Counted from the first letter of the stretch, positions 11,275 through 24,620 are shown. The stretch is 64,000 nucleotides of DNA from Nelumbo lutea (GCA_022828595.1 JAKGHH010000003.1:52937759-53001758), one strand, 5' to 3'. Made by a program: numbers and translations. The notes: generated by a model from the letters alone, not told the origin.

Positions 11275-11442
11275 TCTAATGAGATCCCCACTGATACTTA
11301 TATTTGGTAACTAAATGTTAAATTACATGTATACTCCTCAAAATGTGGTAGCAACATAAAAGCGTTAAAAGAATAACATACAAGAGACCTATGAATTAGG
11401 CCCATAAACAAATAAAACAACCTTGATCTGGGCCCATCAATT
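11275..11442 (-). repeat. Copia-type LTR fragment
   Basis: About 170 bp that aligns with 13715-13943. Shared blocks include AAATTACATGT, GGTAGCAA, AATAACATACAAGA and CCCATAAACAAATAAAACAAC, in the same order and orientation. Probably part of a second, older copia LTR of the same family. Confidence 0.6.
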
Positions 11443-13714
11443 AAGGACAGAAAGTAAAGCTAATGTCAAGTATAAAACAAAATTTTATTTTGGGAAAATA
11501 ATACATTAGGAGCAAGGATGATATGAAATAAGTTTTTACATCCAATTTTAATTTCTAATTTTGGGATTATCCTTTATTTCGTATAGAAGGTCCAATTTAT
11601 CTGTGCACATTAATAACTTTACATATTAGCAAGAGTTTGTTAAATTTGTAAAAAAATGATATTGCATATTTAAACAGGATTATTTAGTTTACTAAGATTT
11701 TCTTCTAATGATATCATTTGTCCGCATCTGGCATTGAAAGAAGCTTATCACAAAATGTCTATAGCTTTTCACAAATAACAAAATCATATTATTTTTTTTA
11801 CTTAAAGCTTCTCGCGAAAGAAGCAACCGTCAATGAAAAAAAAGTAGAAAGTAAAAACGTCTCTATCAAAAGTAAAAAGTAGAAATTTATTTTTTCTACT
11901 TTTTATAATGATTAAATACAAGGAATATTGTTCTAAAACCTGAACCCTAAGTTCTCAAAGAAGATTACTTCACAATTTTGCTCCTATGTCTAGAGTTGGA
12001 ATGTTAAAAATGAAAAAAATAAATAAATATGAAAACATTTAAATTATTAATACATTGGTTTGGTAATTAAGAAAATGCATTTAATAATTAAATAGATATT
12101 AAAATTTTATAAGTAACTTTTAAAATGATTAAATAATAGACAAAAGGTTTAAACAATTAATATTGGTATTAAATGATACAAATTTTTAAATAGTAAATAA
12201 AAATTAATAGACAATTAATGAAAGACTTAAATACTCTTAATGCTAAACAAAAGCAATTCATTCAACATTGAGTGATATTTAACACTATCAAAGAACCCCT
12301 TAATGATTATTTATTGGCGGAGCAGTTGGACCCATATGTCTTATCTCATAACTATGACTCATTGTTTCAACAAATGGAGTGTTATTTTGTATCATAATGT
12401 TGAGTTCTATTTTATAAGTGTTAAATTAAATAGAGTAGTCTTACGATTTTACAAGTTGGTAAAAAACTATAAATAATCTTATGATTTGTGGTACGTTTAA
12501 CCATTTAATTTGGTTCAACTTTCTCTACAATTTACGATATGATTACAATTTTTAGAACATTACTCATACCTAGGCATGTTTTTGGCAAAAATGCTAAAAT
12601 TGGGTTGTTTGAATGTTCAAACTTCCTCACTAATTCTTATAATATGTCATCCCACTTCAATTAGTATGCTTATGTGCATAGAATGATAAAAATATATTTA
12701 TTCTAGTGGAAAAAGAAAAAACTAACCCAAAAACTTAAATAAGGATGTGTTTCAATTGTTCTATCTTATTTTGGTGTTTTCTTTGTTCTTGAATTCTTTG
12801 TGCAATATCATGCAGTCTTTGCAAGCCCATTATTGAAAGATATCCTCCCTCTAGCATAGTACCAATGGAAGGTCTACATCAAGAAGCACCATCTGATTCC
12901 CTTTCGTCAGATTTTTATCATCTTCTTCTATCTTTGATAAGACTTCATTTCTCAAAAGCATCTTCCTATGAAAATTAAATTATTTGTATTATTTGTTTGC
13001 CCTATTATCTCTTTTACATTCTAGTTTTATCCTTCTTCAATCAAATAAGGTTTTAGACAACCCTATAACAAGATACTAATCCATGGTTGAATATTTTAGA
13101 ATAAAATGACTAAAGAACAGTTGTTAAATTTCACGATATTCAAATTATTTAAAAAGATTAATTGAAAATCTAATCATGTGGCATTTGGGGAAAATTGCAA
13201 ATTAATAGGTTATTTTATATAGGGGAAATTTTCTCATAGAAAGAAAGGGGAAGTTTCAATAAAGTTGCCCAAGGGTGAATAAAAAAAAATGGTTCTCCAT
13301 CCAAAACCACTTTCAAAGAGAGTTGCAAAGATAAAATTTTGAAGAGTCGAACGATAGATAAAAGGTTCATGTGTATGTGGGTAAAAAAAGATAGGAAAAT
13401 GCCAACAAATTTCATCAATCTTGGTTTTTAAAACCATTAAGAAGAAATTAATCTAGAAAACATGGAATGTTCATTAGACCATACGAAGAGAAGAGAGAAA
13501 TTTTACTTAATGCTTATAAATGGTAGTGAAGGTGAATCAACAAAAAAAAATCCTACTATCTAAGTTCTAAAACATACTAAAAAAATAAAAAGAAAGCAAC
13601 TTGCTTTTTTCATCAAATAAAAAATAATATGTAGATAGAAATAAACAAGAGAAGATTAAAATAGCAAGGGGGAATAAGAGAAGTAGACGTGAATAAAAGA
13701 GTAAATTGTGGGGT
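11443..13714. other. AT-rich interval without a recognised gene
   Basis: About 2.3 kb of AT-rich DNA. Two overlapping short minus-strand ORFs at 13215-13437 have low-complexity Phe/Leu-rich translations and no recognisable domain. I see no RNA gene or clear element ends. Confidence 0.6.
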
Positions 13715-13943
13715 GGGATCTAATGTGATCCTTGATATTATTTACATTCTTTGTTAATTAAATGCCAAATTACATGTGTGCTTCCCATAAAGCGGTAGCA
13801 ATATAAGACATTAAAATAAATAACATACAAGAAACCTAAGGCCCAATAAGAAAGAACTAGGGGCCCAAATAAGAAAGGATTATAACAATTTATAAATCAA
13901 ACCCATAAACAAATAAAACAACTATAATTCAAGCCTATCAACA
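13715..13943 (-). repeat. Copia LTR (3' LTR position)
   Basis: On the minus strand the LTR begins TGTTGATAGG at 13943, directly after a purine-rich tract (ATAAGGGGTAA at 13944-13954) and after copia RNase H coding remnants. It runs left to about 13715, where similarity to the copy at 11275 fades. The far end was not fixed. Confidence 0.65.
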
Positions 13944-14600
13944 TTACCCCTTATGTTGAAACTATCATTCCCAACTTGTCAAGAGCACTCTGTAGATTAA
14001 GTTGAGGTACTCCATTGATAATGATCTCTACTAATTGTCAATCAATCTTCACATAAGGGAGACATTCATCTCCAATCATCACTCTCTCCCTAACAAAGTG
14101 ATTTTCTACCTCAGTGTGTTGTGCTAAATTATATTATGTGTTATTTTAATTATTGTCTTGTTAGAAGTAATTCCTAACTCACCAAGTAAAAAACTACAAC
14201 CATAGTGTACAAATAATCTATGCCATAGGTCTATACTCAGCCTTTGTACTAGAATGAGCAACAACAAATTACTTCTTTCGCTTTCAAGATGCTTATTTAC
14301 TACCACAAAGATCATGCAAACCAAACGTCGACCTCCTACCATAAATAGAACTACCTTAATTTACATTAGCTAACACTTCAATCCTTATCTTATCATTCTT
14401 GCAAAGGAAAATACCTTTAGTAGGGAAAGCCTCCAAATTTTCCAAAATACGGTATATTGCTGCCAAATGTGTAGTACCAAGTGCTTGCATCTACTGCAAC
14501 TGAGGATCATTGTGACCTGAATTAGATCAACTACTCCAAGATGTAGATGATAATAATACAGTATTTGCACTATTACCATGGTTATTCCTAAATATAAGGT
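13944..14600 (-). pseudogene. Ty1/copia pol C-terminus remnant
   Basis: The minus strand keeps the end of copia pol. A block near 14060-14130 reads like HTEVENHFVRERV, the usual H-EVD-HFIREK motif. Sequence at 14160-14345 matches the RNase H remnant at 1-150 of this window. Stops are frequent. It lies directly upstream (in element orientation) of the LTR at 13715-13943. Confidence 0.75.
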
Positions 14601-17600
14601 TGTTATTTATGATCCTACTATAATAGCTTGGAAATTGGGAATGTTTGATTTAATATTCACCATACTTGCACGTAATTGTGGACATATGCTTTTTAGTGAC
14701 AACTCGCCCACTTTATAAATCCCCAAAACACATTATATATTTTATAATTTATTAACTTTTGTCTATATTCATGAAGAACCAATGCTTATACATATCTTTT
14801 ATCTATATTTATTTCAAAAGAAACTCTAAGGTTCCATTATGATAAGGCCATCATGTAATTAGGTCTTCACAGTTGGAATACGCAATTTCATCAACTGGAA
14901 CAAAATATAGTTAAATAAGTAAATTGATAAAATATCAAGAACTTTAACTATATGCTATTAACCTAGACATGTCATAAATGTTAGGCAAACGATAAAACTA
15001 TTGTGCCAAAACTTTGGCATGACTACAACCCAAAATCTAGTATGAAGAGAAGCTCCCATGTCATTTGGGAATCTCCATTATTTTACAACAGAGAATCAAG
15101 ACACCATAAACGGGGCTTTAAGGTGAAAATCCTACTCTGATTTACACCATTGGACAAAACTAATAGAGGAGCTAAAGGTCCTCTTTCTGTTGGTGATTTA
15201 CATAGAAAAATCAAGGAAATTGAGATGTCTTTGGGTTTATTATAGGATTGGTGAGAGAGGGGCTAAATGCATATATCTAACAACCTCACCAATCATCCTA
15301 TCCATACAACTGATAATTCTTACTGTTTTATATATATATAAATTAGTTTGTTTCTCAACTTACTTCCCTTCTCTTGCTTAATATTAGTAACCTGGTAGTC
15401 CAACTTATTTCTAACTTGATTAATGATTTCATGGCTCCTTTATTAGACCTCCCTTCTAGAGCTCCCTCATTTTTTAAATCTTTTTATTTTGTTTTCTCAG
15501 TAATTCCTCTTGAAAAGGAAAATGGTCACATGGGGATTCTTAATTATAATTATTCTAACTAAAATTTAACAAAAGTAATATAGGGACAAAAGGGGTAACA
15601 AAGTAAAGAAAGAAACAAAAAGGACTTGGGCATGTTAGGCACAATTTCAAGTGACATTCACTTGAATAGAATGCTAAGATTGTATAAAAGCAACTGATAC
15701 TTTCGCAAAGTTATTACTTTGACTCTTCCATGTTCTAATTTTTTTCTATCTATAGGTTACTTGGGGGCAAACAAAACCATGCAAGGATATGATGGAGACG
15801 AATTGAGGACATGGATTTGGGAATGGGTGGTGGTGGTGGTTTCAGCCCTTTTTGTGGTTGGTGATAGCATTTTACTTTCCACGGATATGGTGTATTCCAT
15901 TTTTGAAATTTTTATTGTTAAGAGGGAGCAATGAACCTACTATACTGACTACAAATAGGTATAGTTGATTGCACTTTGTATGGTGTAGTTTGGTTTTCTT
16001 TTATCTAAATTTAATTTGTTTAATTTTATTTTTGCCTAAGGGCAACATTTAATTTATCCTAATAATGTTTCTAATGACGTAAACCATTCAATTTATGTAA
16101 ATGCATAACAAAATAATATCTGTATCAGTACAATGAAAATAACAATTCATACTGTTCAGGGCTCCACTATTTTGGCAACATGAATACATAAAAGATAATC
16201 ATTTGATACTTCAATGTGAAATTAGACGATGAGAATTATTTTCATTGTTATTTATTTTTGTAAGACGTCATGTGCCATTTTGTAGCTTGAAATTTTGAAT
16301 TTTGGTTAGTTGTTGATACCAAAATACTTATTAGAATTTCGCTTAACCATGCTGACATATTGGCTTGAAATAGAGAAATTTTGTCTCAACTTTTTATTAA
16401 CAGTAATTTTACTAATTTGTGAATTCATTGTTATTTATGCATTACTAATAATAACAAGTGTTTTAAAAACCAATTCAAAGGCTGAGCCACTTTTGCCTTT
16501 CGGTTGAGGACCAACAGTTCAACCGTGGATCAAATTGGTTACACAATGATACATTAGCAACATGTATAATCAGTTGCTCTATATGTTATAAGGTTCCTTT
16601 TTTTCAATTTCCCTTAACAATGTCCGTGCATCACAGTAAATAAATAAAATAATATCAACAAATAACAAAGTTTTCAATTATTTAATTAATATATTTTAAA
16701 ATCACAAAATTCAAATTATTATTAAATTCATCAAATACCAAGGTTCTAAATATTGATACACCGATAGGGGCGTATTGGACAATATCAGTATTGTTTCTTT
16801 TTTCAAATCTGGTTCAGGGGGGAAGTTTAAAATTCCTCCACCCCCTGAACCAGTCAAAACCCCGATGCACTCTGTAGGGGCATATCAGGGTGCTCCTGAT
16901 AAGTAACAATTTTTTGAACCTTGCCTAATACATTAAGTTCATATTCTTTCCAACAACATATAGGTCAGAGAGGGTCGAATTTAACCTAATACCATGCCCT
17001 ACCCATACCCTTTTCAAGTTCTAGAATCCTTAAATCCATCTTCACCCCAAAATCCATCCTTCAAGAAAAATATCCAAAATCCATAGGGACATGTAACCAA
17101 CGGGTAGGGTAAAATTTGCCATCCCTATGAATACTTTGAACTTGGGTTTTTTTCAACCCTAAGGCAAATTCATGGTAACTACTGAAAAGACATTTTCAGA
17201 TTTAATTACCTTTAATAGGGAGAAGGCAAAATATAAGTTATCAACACATTGAGGGTGCCACAGATGAATTACTTCAGACCCTGTTATTGGAGATTAGCCA
17301 TTAGACGAGCTGCTTCAATTCTGGTTATTGGAGAGAATTGTAATTGAGAACGGTGGGTATAGGTTTGGTTCAACCCACTTGACTTTATGTAGATAGATAG
17401 ATGGGATGAATGATCATAAGCTCGACTGCCACCCCAAATCAATATAATGCTCCTACTTGCCTCACCTCACGAATATGAGCACAACTGATTCATGATAGAT
17501 CATCTTGTTCAACCGAGCATATCTTATCCACGTCAGTAATAAAAGACATGGGTCCCGCACCTTTCATAATGGGCCCATGAATTTATAACCGCCCAGCTGA

Positions 17601-17998
17601 GAACGGCCATCGCGTTCAGTTTCAGCTAATCCGAATTCATTTTTTCCTAACCCAAACCCCAGAGGATTCTCCCGTTCCTGGTTCAGAGTATCGACACGAG
17701 TTGGTGTATTAGACATGCCAGATATGGGCATATGGCATATGTTGTAAATGCAAAACTTCGAATTTCTTTGCTCAAAATTTTCCACGTTCTTTATAGCCAC
17801 AAGAATATATAGGATATGCATATGCAAGATAACAACTTTCTATCAAAAAACAGAACTTGTCTCACTTAGCAGATGGGAAAATGAAGATGATAAAAATCTA
17901 AACGCCATGAAATGCGCCGCAACGGCAAAATGAAGAAAATGAAAAAAGAATTAAATGGCTAAAAACTATGCTAACAAAAATTCATCTCCAAAGAAGCT
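14601..17998. other. Intergenic region without a recognised gene
   Basis: AT-rich. The longest notable ORF, 15719-15934 on the plus strand (71 aa), has a hydrophobic stretch (WVVVVVSALFVVGD) from a GGT-repeat run. I recognise no family and no supporting splice or promoter context. A MITE lies at 16739-16923. A GGGCCCA motif at 17572 and more balanced base composition at 17540-17800 could be regulatory sequence, but nothing firm can be said. Confidence 0.5.
16739..16923 (+). mobile_element. Small inverted-repeat element (CAAGGTTC family)
   Basis: 185 bp bounded by CAAGGTTCtAAA and its inverse TTTGAACCTTG. The inside has mirrored blocks (CAGGGG, CCCCTGAACCAG, GCATATCAGGG). A second copy lies in reverse orientation at about 42797-42991. 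No TSD could be fixed. Confidence 0.6.
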
Positions 17999-20116
17999 TT
18001 AGTCAAATAAGCTAAAACCCATGTCATCATCACTTTCTTCCTTGGGCTCCTCCTGATAAAAGCATAAAAGGCATATGTCAGAAGAAATGTGCAACAATTC
18101 ATGTCCAAAAGATAGTAAAACTTCATATAAAATTCTGAAAGTTAACCCAATTATATTACTACACATGTAGACTCATTGCACAATAAACAGCATGATTCAA
18201 GTACTTTGATCTATTTGTCGTAGGATTTAACCGAGTAGTTACAGAAAAAAATTATCAGCATCCAGAAAAAATTAAGGGTCAGTTTGGTTCACAGGAAATA
18301 GGGAGTCTGGAATCAGAATTGGAATGAGCCATTTCCAATTCCAACTGTTTAGGTGTCCCCCATTCCCATTCCTGGCGGAATGGTCATTCCCTCCCCCCTC
18401 TTAGGGATGAAATCCTATTCAAGCTGATTCTAATTCCCATTCAGATTCATGTCGGGAATAGACCATTGCAATTCAGATTCCAATTCCAACTGCAACCAAA
18501 CAGACCCCAAGTATTTGAAGGGTGAAATCCTCTAATTTGTAGTAGTTCAATAAATCTTGAGTAATTGTTTCTTGAAGGATGAAATCATCCCCAGTTTTAT
18601 TTTCAGTTTTTTGTTTCTAAATTTTACATGGGACCAGTCAAAACTTCACCTAGCCAATCCACTTCCCACAAACTGTTCCCACATCTCTACCCACAGAATA
18701 CCAGACATATATTAGTAAAATCTCCATGAATCACAGAGGAGATATTCCCAATGTGCAGCTGCAACATCCTGTTGGTAGGGATGTGGGAACAGTGTGGTAA
18801 CATCTCCATGAATGACGGGAGATATTCTCAATGTGCAGCTGCAATGTTCGGTAGAGATGTGGGTAACAGATCCTGGCCCCACCCCAGTACATTGGGGGGT
18901 TTTTTGAACCTTGATGTAAGTATTTATGATTAAAGAGTACTGGAGAAGCTAAATTTTCCAAAGATACAGGCCTGTTATTGGAAAGGAAAGACATTGAAAA
19001 ACCCAAAATCAGATTTTTTTATTGAACATTTTCCTGCCAACCTAAATCTATTATTGTTACCAACCAAAATGAACATCACATAAGACTAAGTGACTGCTGA
19101 AAAGAAATTAAAAAAAGTGATGAATTACTAGTTATATAGCCATATTCAATACCAGTGAGGCAAAATCCCAGTCACCTGCTGCATTTGTTTCTTCATTAAA
19201 TGGTTGCAAACTTTTTCAGACTGAAATATTTGAACTACAACTTCCATATCTTTTACAGTGAAAGCTATCTTTTCCATCCCTTTGAACTTGTTTGAAAGAA
19301 AAACAAAACCCTCATTTTCAAAAATGAAGCTGTTCAAAATTGTCAAAAGGGTAAAAATATAGATCAAATATTTCATCCTGAAAAACTTTCCACCCATTAT
19401 ATACAACCTGAAGAACCAGCATTCCTTTTGGAGTAAGGCCTCAATGAAACATTCCAAATACAGTAATAATATTACTGTTAGCAAATCTTAACATCATAGA
19501 CAAAAATATAGCAAATGCCTTTGTTAACCAGGTAATTTACCTTCTTTTCTTCAGAAGCAGGAGCAGCAGCTGTTGGAGCACCTGCACCAGATGCTGGAGC
19601 AGCAACTGCAGCCGGTGCACCATCACCTTCAAACAACACAAATTCCATAAAATAAATTTTATCTAAGCGGGAAGAAAAATAAAAGAATTGAAAGCATCTA
19701 ACCCATGTCCAGTAAATTGTTGCGTACCAGACCCAACATTCACGATAAGGTCCTCAATGCTTCTCTTCTCAAAGAGCTTTGAAAACAAACCCGGCCAGTA
19801 AGAGTCGATTTTCACATTTGCTGCTTTGACCAGAGCAGCAATCTTCTCAGCCTGTCGAGTGGTTCAAGAAAATTGAACTTGAGCACATTGACGAATTAAC
19901 ATAATCATGTAGCTGTAATAGATTCACACAAGGGTGGTTTTAAGCAATGTAACTAATGTAATGGTGGTTTTAAGCACGCGAAGATCAATCACAAGATAAC
20001 AGTAAACACTACAACGGTGGTCTTAAGCAAAACGGGTTAATGGATACCGTGATGGAGATGCCATCATCGAAGAGAATGAGAGAAGCGTACGAGCAAGCAA
20101 GCTCTCCGGCCGACAT
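17999..20116 (-). CDS. RPP1: 60S acidic ribosomal protein P1 (four exons, 110 aa)
   Basis: Exons on the minus strand: 20048-20116, 19728-19851, 19541-19626, 17999-18052. All introns are GT-AG and the joined CDS is 333 bp, 110 aa plus stop, the normal length for plant P1. The N-terminal helical domain (starts [19 protein letters not shown]; then [18 protein letters not shown]) dimerises with P2. An Ala/Pro-rich hinge is encoded by exon 3. The last exon gives the conserved acidic tail ending [11 protein letters not shown], which contacts elongation factors. The protein sits in the lateral stalk of the large cytosolic ribosomal subunit and supports GTPase activation during elongation. No defect is visible. 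A 5' UTR intron may end at the CAG just before the start (20122-20124). Intron 3 is 1.5 kb and holds two small repeats. The upstream telo box suits a ribosomal protein gene. Confidence 0.95.
18276..18507. mobile_element. MITE in RPP1 intron 3 (Tourist-like ends)
   Basis: About 232 bp with ends GGGTCAGTTTGGTT and AACCAAACAGACCCC, an imperfect inverted repeat of about 14 bp. Internal ATTCCAATTCC-type blocks are mirrored between halves. Such ends occur in Harbinger/Tourist-like MITEs. The flanks (TAA left, AAG right) do not give a clean TSD. Confidence 0.6.
18672..18866. repeat. 122-bp foldback repeat plus partial second copy in RPP1 intron 3
   Basis: 18672-18691 and 18774-18793 are inverted repeats of 20 bp with one mismatch (ACTGTTCCCACATC... 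/ ...GATGTGGGAACAGT). The inner block TCTCCATGAAT...GAGATATTC...AATGTGCAGCTGCAA is repeated directly at 18802-18866. Related foldbacks lie near 20420-20482 and 24789-24905. Confidence 0.65.
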
Positions 20117-20299
20117 TTTATCTGTTCGAAAGCAAACTAGAAATAATTAAATGGGAAAATTTAAAGATCAAAAATTCGCTAATGATTGAAAATAGGGAAT
20201 AAAATGGCCGGAACTTCACCACCTGCAGATAAGATCCAGGGAAGAGAGAATAGAGGGAGAAGATGGAAGGTTTAGGACAAATCGTCTGTTCCTCAACTA

Positions 20300-20324
20300 A
20301 AACCCTAACTTCTGCTCTTAAATA
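20300..20324 (-). promoter_or_regulatory. Telo box and TATA-like motif of RPP1
   Basis: AAACCCTAA (plus strand) occupies 20300-20308, and TATTTAAG on the minus strand lies at 20317-20324, about 200 bp before the start codon. Telo boxes close to the transcription start are frequent in plant ribosomal protein genes. The TATA assignment is inferred from its spacing. Confidence 0.55.
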
Positions 20325-20419
20325 GCAGCAGAGAAGATTATAATACAATAAATGCCCCTCCGTCAGTCCGTCTCTCAATTCATGGAGGAGAAGTCCATGA
20401 AATCGTTGTACACGTATCT

Positions 20420-20482
20420 ACAGCCGTATATTGGAAGCATCTCTTGTACTATTAACCGAGGATGCTCCTAATGCACGGCTGT
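20420..20482. repeat. Short foldback about 100 bp upstream of the RPP1 core promoter
   Basis: ACAGCCGT at 20420-20427 pairs with ACGGCTGT at 20475-20482. The inside (GCATCTCTTGTACTATTAA...GGATGCTCC) resembles the core of the foldbacks at 18672 and 24789. Weak on its own. Confidence 0.35.
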
Positions 20483-20599
20483 GATGTTTGTGCACACGGA
20501 TGTGGCCAGAGTTTGGTAGTCAATATATGGGCGATCTACGTACATGGATGGACCACATTGATTGAAACTGGTTGGATCATGGATGGACAACATCACTTA

Positions 20600-21119
20600 T
20601 AACCGAAGTTGGAGGGTGTGTGGTATGCTTCCGTTTCAGTTTATTAATAAACAACTAGTGGGTACCGTGTGATGTATGGGATTTATTAAGTGAAAGTTAA
20701 ATAATTGAAAGGGTTATTTATTAATATACCTTTTATAATTTTATGGATTCACAAAAATCTATTCTGTACTTAGTATTTTACTAAAACATTCTTTATAATT
20801 TGTAATAGGTTTAATCAATCTTCATGACAGTGTTGACCCTAATGTTCATTTAAATAAATTTAATAAAAAAATAAAAATAAAAATATCATTTTTGCCCTTA
20901 ATAAGACACGGACAACTACTCTATTGGTTATATATAGTTAATTTTGTTTTCTGTACAAAAAAGTGTTAAGGGTATTTTTGTAATAAAAAATCATGGGTCT
21001 AGTGGCAAAACAAACACTCCTTAATGAAAGGTTGATTAAGTAAATAAGTTGTAAAATATATGGGATGATTTAGTAAAATGAAAACTATAAAGTAGGTTTA
21101 CGTAAATATGTAAAACTAT
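20600..21119. other. AT-rich intergenic sequence
   Basis: No gene or element recognised. Contains diffuse TTAATGAAAG and GTAAAACTATAAGG-like words. Confidence 0.5.
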
Positions 21120-21127
21120 AAGGTGTG

Positions 21128-21556
21128 TAGGAATGGCAACGGGGCAGGTTCGGGGTGGGGGTCATATTCCCCGACCCCGATTTTGAAATTAACCCCCATC
21201 CTCGATCCTCGACGGGGATGGGTTCCCCGTAGGTACCCGAATCCCCAAAATGTTTTCAGATAATAGTATTTTTTAATAAATAAAAACTTTAAATTATAAA
21301 TAATATTTTAAATATGTTTTGATATATATATATATATATATAATATAAATAATATAGTAGTATATTTAATATAAATAAAATTTAATATATATATAATCGG
21401 GGTTGGGGCGGGGGCGGGGACCTCAATCCCCATCCCTGACCCCAACTGGGGATTCCTATTAATCCTCGTTCCCGCCCCCGCCCCACCAAAACAATCCCCA
21501 TCCCCGGCCCCATCGGGTCAAGGAAGTCGGGTCTTCATCGGGGATGGGGATCCCTA
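21128..21556. mobile_element. hAT-like MITE with perfect 8-bp TSD
   Basis: 429 bp flanked by AAGGTGTG on both sides (21120-21127 and 21557-21564). Ends are TAGGAATGGC and (inverted) TAGGGATCCC. Both arms are GC-rich (CGGGG/CCCCG runs) around an AT-rich centre with a TA microsatellite near 21321. The 8-bp TSD and TAG start fit hAT. No transposase is encoded. Confidence 0.8.
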
Positions 21557-21564
21557 AAGGTGTG

Positions 21565-24500
21565 TTCTAATAAATGACCCTAATAGAAACACATAAGAGT
21601 ATACAATTGTTATATATACGTTTTAAATAATTAATAATTATTAATATTTTATATACTACTTTTAATAATTTTTTAATAATACAAAAATAACAATAATTAA
21701 TTTCAGTTTGGTTTATTCATCAAACTGATGAAACCGACCAACCCGATAAACTCGACTTGAGTTGCTCGATTTTCTAGTATTTTAGGTCGGCTTTGGTTAA
21801 AAAATTTTCCAATTTGACCAAGTTGGATCAATTTCACTTTGGCCATTTGTAAACCGACCAAAATCAAACGAACTAACCATGGATATATATTAATATTTTA
21901 TATTTTAAATATAATTTTTAATATGAAAAAGTGAGAAATATCCCATATTTCTTAGTTTAAAATGTTTTATATCATAAATCTAATTTTTTAATAATTGCAC
22001 TACAATTTCTAAAATTAAATTTAATTTTTAAGTTTAAATCTTTTGAACCGACTGACCAAACCAAAAAATCGATCCAAACTGATACAACTTGAGTGTGCCG
22101 GATTTCACAAAAGGTCAATTGGTTTCAATTGACTAACTCTCCAACTTGACCAAGTCAATTTGGTTGGCCAAATAGCCTACGACCGAATCGAACCAACTCA
22201 TGAAAACTCATAATTTTGGCTAAATTAATAGGTGAAAATACACAATTATTAAAAATATATTGACAATGAAAAATACAATAATTACAATAAATACTAAAAA
22301 TATATTAACTTAGTCAATAAATAGTATAATCTCAAATAATAGTTTAATCTCTGATAAAAACTAATCAAAAAGTTAAACAAAAATATAATAAATACAATAA
22401 ATTAAATTTAAAATTTTCAATAATAGTAGTTTAATCTCTAAAAATTATTAAAAGTTTTCTGTTAAATAACAAAACAAAATAAATTTATACATAATCATTG
22501 AAAATACATTTATCACAAAAAACAATAAATAATTACTGAAATACAACAAATATTAATTTTAGTATATATAATTATATAATAAATACAGATTAAGAGTTTA
22601 AAATTATTATAAATAAATATTATTTTTTAAGTTAATTTATTGAATTATTACTTGATATAAATGAAATTAGTTATTTACAATATTATGTAAAAATATTAAA
22701 TTATTATTAATTTCAATATTATGTTATAATTATTTTCTAACTTTTAGGATCTTTTAAAATTTATTACATAATTTCTTTATTTTAACTATTTAGAATCTAG
22801 TTATGATAAATATTTAGTTATTTAAATATTTAAATAATCTATAAAATATTTAAAATCTTTTTTATTTGAATTTTATTTATTTAAAGCTATTACATATTAT
22901 TAAATATTTAAAAATGTTTAAATTGATAGTCCAGAAAAATATAACTTAATTATTAGTACATAATTTCGTGATATATTTTGTATAAGTATAAAATTATTTT
23001 TTTTGTTTTTAATAAATATTTTAAAGTTATTATATAATTTTGTTAGAGTATTTAAATAATTATTAAATTTTTTAATCTAAACTTTCTTTAGATAGATATA
23101 AATAAAAAGTAAGGAAGAGGATAAATAGGAATTAGAGATAATTTTGGAGAAAGTAGGGGATAGTGGGGGATGTAGTTTAGGAGAAATATTAGGAGAAGAG
23201 CTTATTTAGGTTATTAGGAAAGTACATCTCATTAGTTGTCTTGAAAATGACATGGAATAAAAAAATAAATAATTCAAAAAAGGAAAAATTTTCTTGACAG
23301 CTTTGTTTTAATATATATACATAGCTAGACTCTTTGCTTTTGATCATTTTCAATAATATTTCAAACTAACCTCAGTAAACCTTGAATTCGGAAGCATGAT
23401 TTCGCTGTGATATCTTTTACTATTTTATGTAAAATACTAATATTGGCTTGCTAAATATTAGGAATTATCGAGAAGCAATTTTGTCCATTCTAATAATAAT
23501 GGCTTTTTTATTTTGGTTCAATAATCTAAATTCAGATTTAAAATAAATATTTAATTTAGTAATTTAAAAATTGCAGTTTTAACATATAAGAACTTGGATT
23601 GGATTTGAATCCAATCCATTTCATTTTGAAAATTAAAATATAATTTTAAAATATAAGAACTTGGGTCGAATATGAATCTCATTGGATTCCAATTTAATCC
23701 AACTTCATTTCTTAAAAAAAATAAAGATTTAAAATTAAAAATGTAATAATTTTATATTAGTATTTACTTTTATATTAACATAAAAGTAACAATTGGCCCC
23801 ACAAGCCCATGTTGAGAAATATGTATTCCTTATGTAACTTGATTTATTAAAATAAATGAAAATTAGTGGGTTGTGCTAGGGGGTGGAATTGGACTTGGTC
23901 TTAGTCATGGGCTTGGCCTAGATAGGTGGAGATGTTGACGGTTTGGATTTAGGTTTGATAAGTAGGGCTCAAGTTGGTTTTATTTTTAAGTTTATATTTT
24001 GAAAATTTTGGTTTTATTTTTTATTTTTAGTTATTTCAGTTTAGTTAATTCATTTTTTAATAATTTTAATTTTGGCTTTGGGTTTCAAAATGAGAAATTC
24101 AGTTAATCAAAAAAACCAAATTAATTGAATTTTTCTATATAATATGTAATATCATAATGAAATATGGATTCCCCCGAAATGACTAGAAACCAAATATAAA
24201 ATTATAGTTTTTGTTCAATTTACGTTTTTAATTTTGAATTTTTAAATTTCAATTTATTTGATTTGATTTTTAGTTGAATAAATTGAATACTCACCCCTAG
24301 TCTAGAGGGTGGATTAATTAGTTAAGTCTTGTATTTTGTTTTCATATGTTCTCAAAAACAGGTAGTGCAAGGGATTGGTAGTTGAAGTTTTTTATTGTTA
24401 ATGGTTGTTGGTTAGGATGGGCCAAACTTAATCTCGAGGGTGGTTCGTTGGACCATATGTAGTTATGTCTCATTTTTATATGTTGTGAGATGTTATAGTT

Positions 24501-24620
24501 AAGTCGGATTTATTAGTGTCAATCTAATAATGTTATTATGTGACAACCATGTTTTTGTTTTTACTTTATCTATTTCAATAACATTCTATATAAATTTAAT
24601 TTTTTATAGTAAACTTTTTT
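21565..24620. other. Long AT-rich repeat-like region
   Basis: No coding signal. 21700-22210 contains GAAACCGACCAA / CCAACTTGACCAAG blocks resembling dispersed plant repeats (compare the element at 39322). The rest is AT-rich. Element limits could not be set. Confidence 0.45.

Noticed and set aside
15719..15934. Small membrane protein gene
   Set aside because: The hydrophobic run comes from a GGT repeat. No start context, splice partner or family supports it, so it is mentioned only as part of the intergenic region.
20118..20378. 86-aa minus-strand ORF just upstream of the RPP1 start
   Set aside because: It overlaps the 5' leader, telo box and TATA region and has no family likeness.
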